A stretch of DNA of 64,000 bases, taken from NCBI RefSeq assembly GCF_004745425.1, contig NZ_PGGK01000009.1, forward strand, positions 33,342 through 97,341, written 5' to 3'. The translations under genes and the position numbers were made by a program. Of the stretch, positions 63,543 through 64,000 are shown one piece after another (the stretch's first letter is position 1; every line of letters begins with the position of its first letter). The notes under the pieces were generated by a model, which worked only from the letters and a program-made list of their open reading frames with translations, made no database searches and was not told the DNA's origin. Origin of the DNA: Methanolobus halotolerans (GTDB taxonomy: Archaea > Halobacteriota > Methanosarcinia > Methanosarcinales > Methanosarcinaceae).

Positions 63543-64000
63543 TTGCTTTCTAACCATTGCCGCTTTGGGGATGCCAGTATTCCCCTTTGCTACATCACTT
63601 TCTGTAGCAAATCGAACTATGTTTGGAGATAATGCGATATTGAAAGCAGCATTAACATCCGCATGTTCAACGTGTCCACAAGAAGGACACTGGAAGTTTT
63701 TGCCATTTCTGTTCTCTATATGACCACATCTGCTACATGATCGAGAAGTATATGCAGGGTCGATATAAGCGATAGGAACTCCAAGTAGTTTGGCTTTGTA
63801 CTCTATCATCATTTGAAGTTGATAGAAAGACCAACTATTCAAGGAATAACGGAATGACTTTGATTGGTTCTTATTATTACGGATACCTTTGAGTTCTTCG
63901 AGCTTGATTCCGTAGCCATTTTCATAGGCATTATCCACTATTTTCTTGCTGATTTTGTGGTTAATATCACGGACAATTCTACTTTCACGGTTTTTTAGTT
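63506..64000 (-). mobile_element. IS200/IS605-type element, right end and tnpB (continues past window)
   Basis: The element interrupts the second flavodoxin gene at about 63506. The right end has a hairpin, CCCACG at 63509-63514 and CGTGGG at 63524-63529, that spans the tnpB stop codon, as is typical. No target duplication is expected for this family. The left end and any tnpA lie beyond base 64000. In TnpB systems the guide (omega) RNA is made from this right end and reads into the flank, so on the minus strand the guide would be taken from flavodoxin bases just below 63506. Confidence 0.8.
63516..64000 (-). CDS. tnpB: RNA-guided endonuclease TnpB, C-terminal part (5' end outside window)
   Basis: The visible 160 or so residues are the C-terminal half of TnpB, a RuvC-like nuclease related to Cas12 that helps the transposon persist. 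Seen are the RuvC-II Glu in [12 protein letters not shown], the zinc ribbon [21 protein letters not shown], and the RuvC-III Asp in [11 protein letters not shown]. The frame is open to the window edge ([18 protein letters not shown]), so the GTG at 63938 is not the start. Ending VEPHAL with the stop in the right-end hairpin is the usual arrangement. All three catalytic residues that can be seen in this half are intact. Confidence 0.92.
   Translation of the reverse strand, partial: LKNRESRIVRDINHKISKKIVDNAYENGYGIKLEELKGIRNNKNQSKSFRYSLNSWSFYQLQMMIEYKAKLLGVPIAYIDPAYTSRSCSRCGHIENRNGKNFQCPSCGHVEHADVNAAFNIALSPNIVRFATESDVAKGNTGIPKAAMVRKQSTVEPHAL

Overview
The window is a chromosome segment of a methanogenic archaeon, most likely a member of the Methanosarcinaceae (Methanolobus, Methanococcoides, Methanohalophilus or a relative). 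The evidence is gene content. There is a complete archaeal ribosomal protein superoperon with eukaryote-like members (S4e, L32e, L19e, Rnp1). There is RNA polymerase subunit D with a double ferredoxin domain, CDP-archaeol synthase, indolepyruvate ferredoxin oxidoreductase, the methanogen families DUF2551, DUF2769 and DUF2173, and a split CcmF for cytochrome c maturation. Start codons are preceded by GGAGG/GGTG ribosome sites, and promoters have archaeal TATA boxes. The genus is not fixed by anything I can see.

Layout. 1-4000 (minus strand): CCA-adding enzyme (cut off by the window edge), proB and proA. 4217-6639: iorAB for aryl-pyruvate oxidation. 6674-7600: galU. 7745-24153: a long regulated leader, then L3-L4-L23-L2-S19-L22-S3-L29-Rnp1-S17-L14-L24-S4e-L5-S14-S8-L6-L32e-L19e-L18-S5-L30-L15, a terminator, and secY-adk-DUF106-cmk-cbf5, closed by tRNA-Ser. 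Genes here abut or overlap by 1-8 bases. 24401-26253: an actin-like ATPase with a membrane partner. 26530-27639: an MFS transporter. 27745-30171: a hairpin-rich leader and S13-S4-S11-rpoD. 30219-31694: two nearly identical tRNA-Leu genes and debris, apparently a disturbed integration site. 31695-35665: PRC-barrel protein, cis-prenyl transferase, DUF2551, a radical SAM protein, a small ferredoxin and a flavoredoxin. 35734-40204: a type II/IV secretion membrane protein and ATPase. 40395-41908: exonuclease VII. 41926-43946: a two-gene CcmF. 44077-47708: carS, pyrE, purD, argF. 47768-51711: tRNA-Leu(CAG), a truncated regulator, Cys-rich proteins, a nitroreductase, a circularly permuted GTPase and a PHP protein. 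51853-53312: glnK and a broken amt. 53725-59246: purB, rubrerythrin, DUF2173, uvrA. 59535-61989: htpX-pspAB facing pspA-pspAA, an envelope-stress set. 62261-64000: two flavodoxin paralogues around a small Cys protein, the second cut by an IS200/IS605-type element carrying tnpB.

Most of the window is core translation, secretion and biosynthesis. The points most worth a second look are: the actin-like ATPase with its membrane partner; the secretion ATPase with a Cys-rich N-terminus and no pilin nearby; the two ribosomal operon leaders, which are long and full of hairpins; the amt gene, which has lost a short pore segment and changed frame while glnK stays intact; the split and order-swapped CcmF; and the rearranged tRNA-Leu locus after rpoD. 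No CRISPR array, rRNA or obvious origin was seen.
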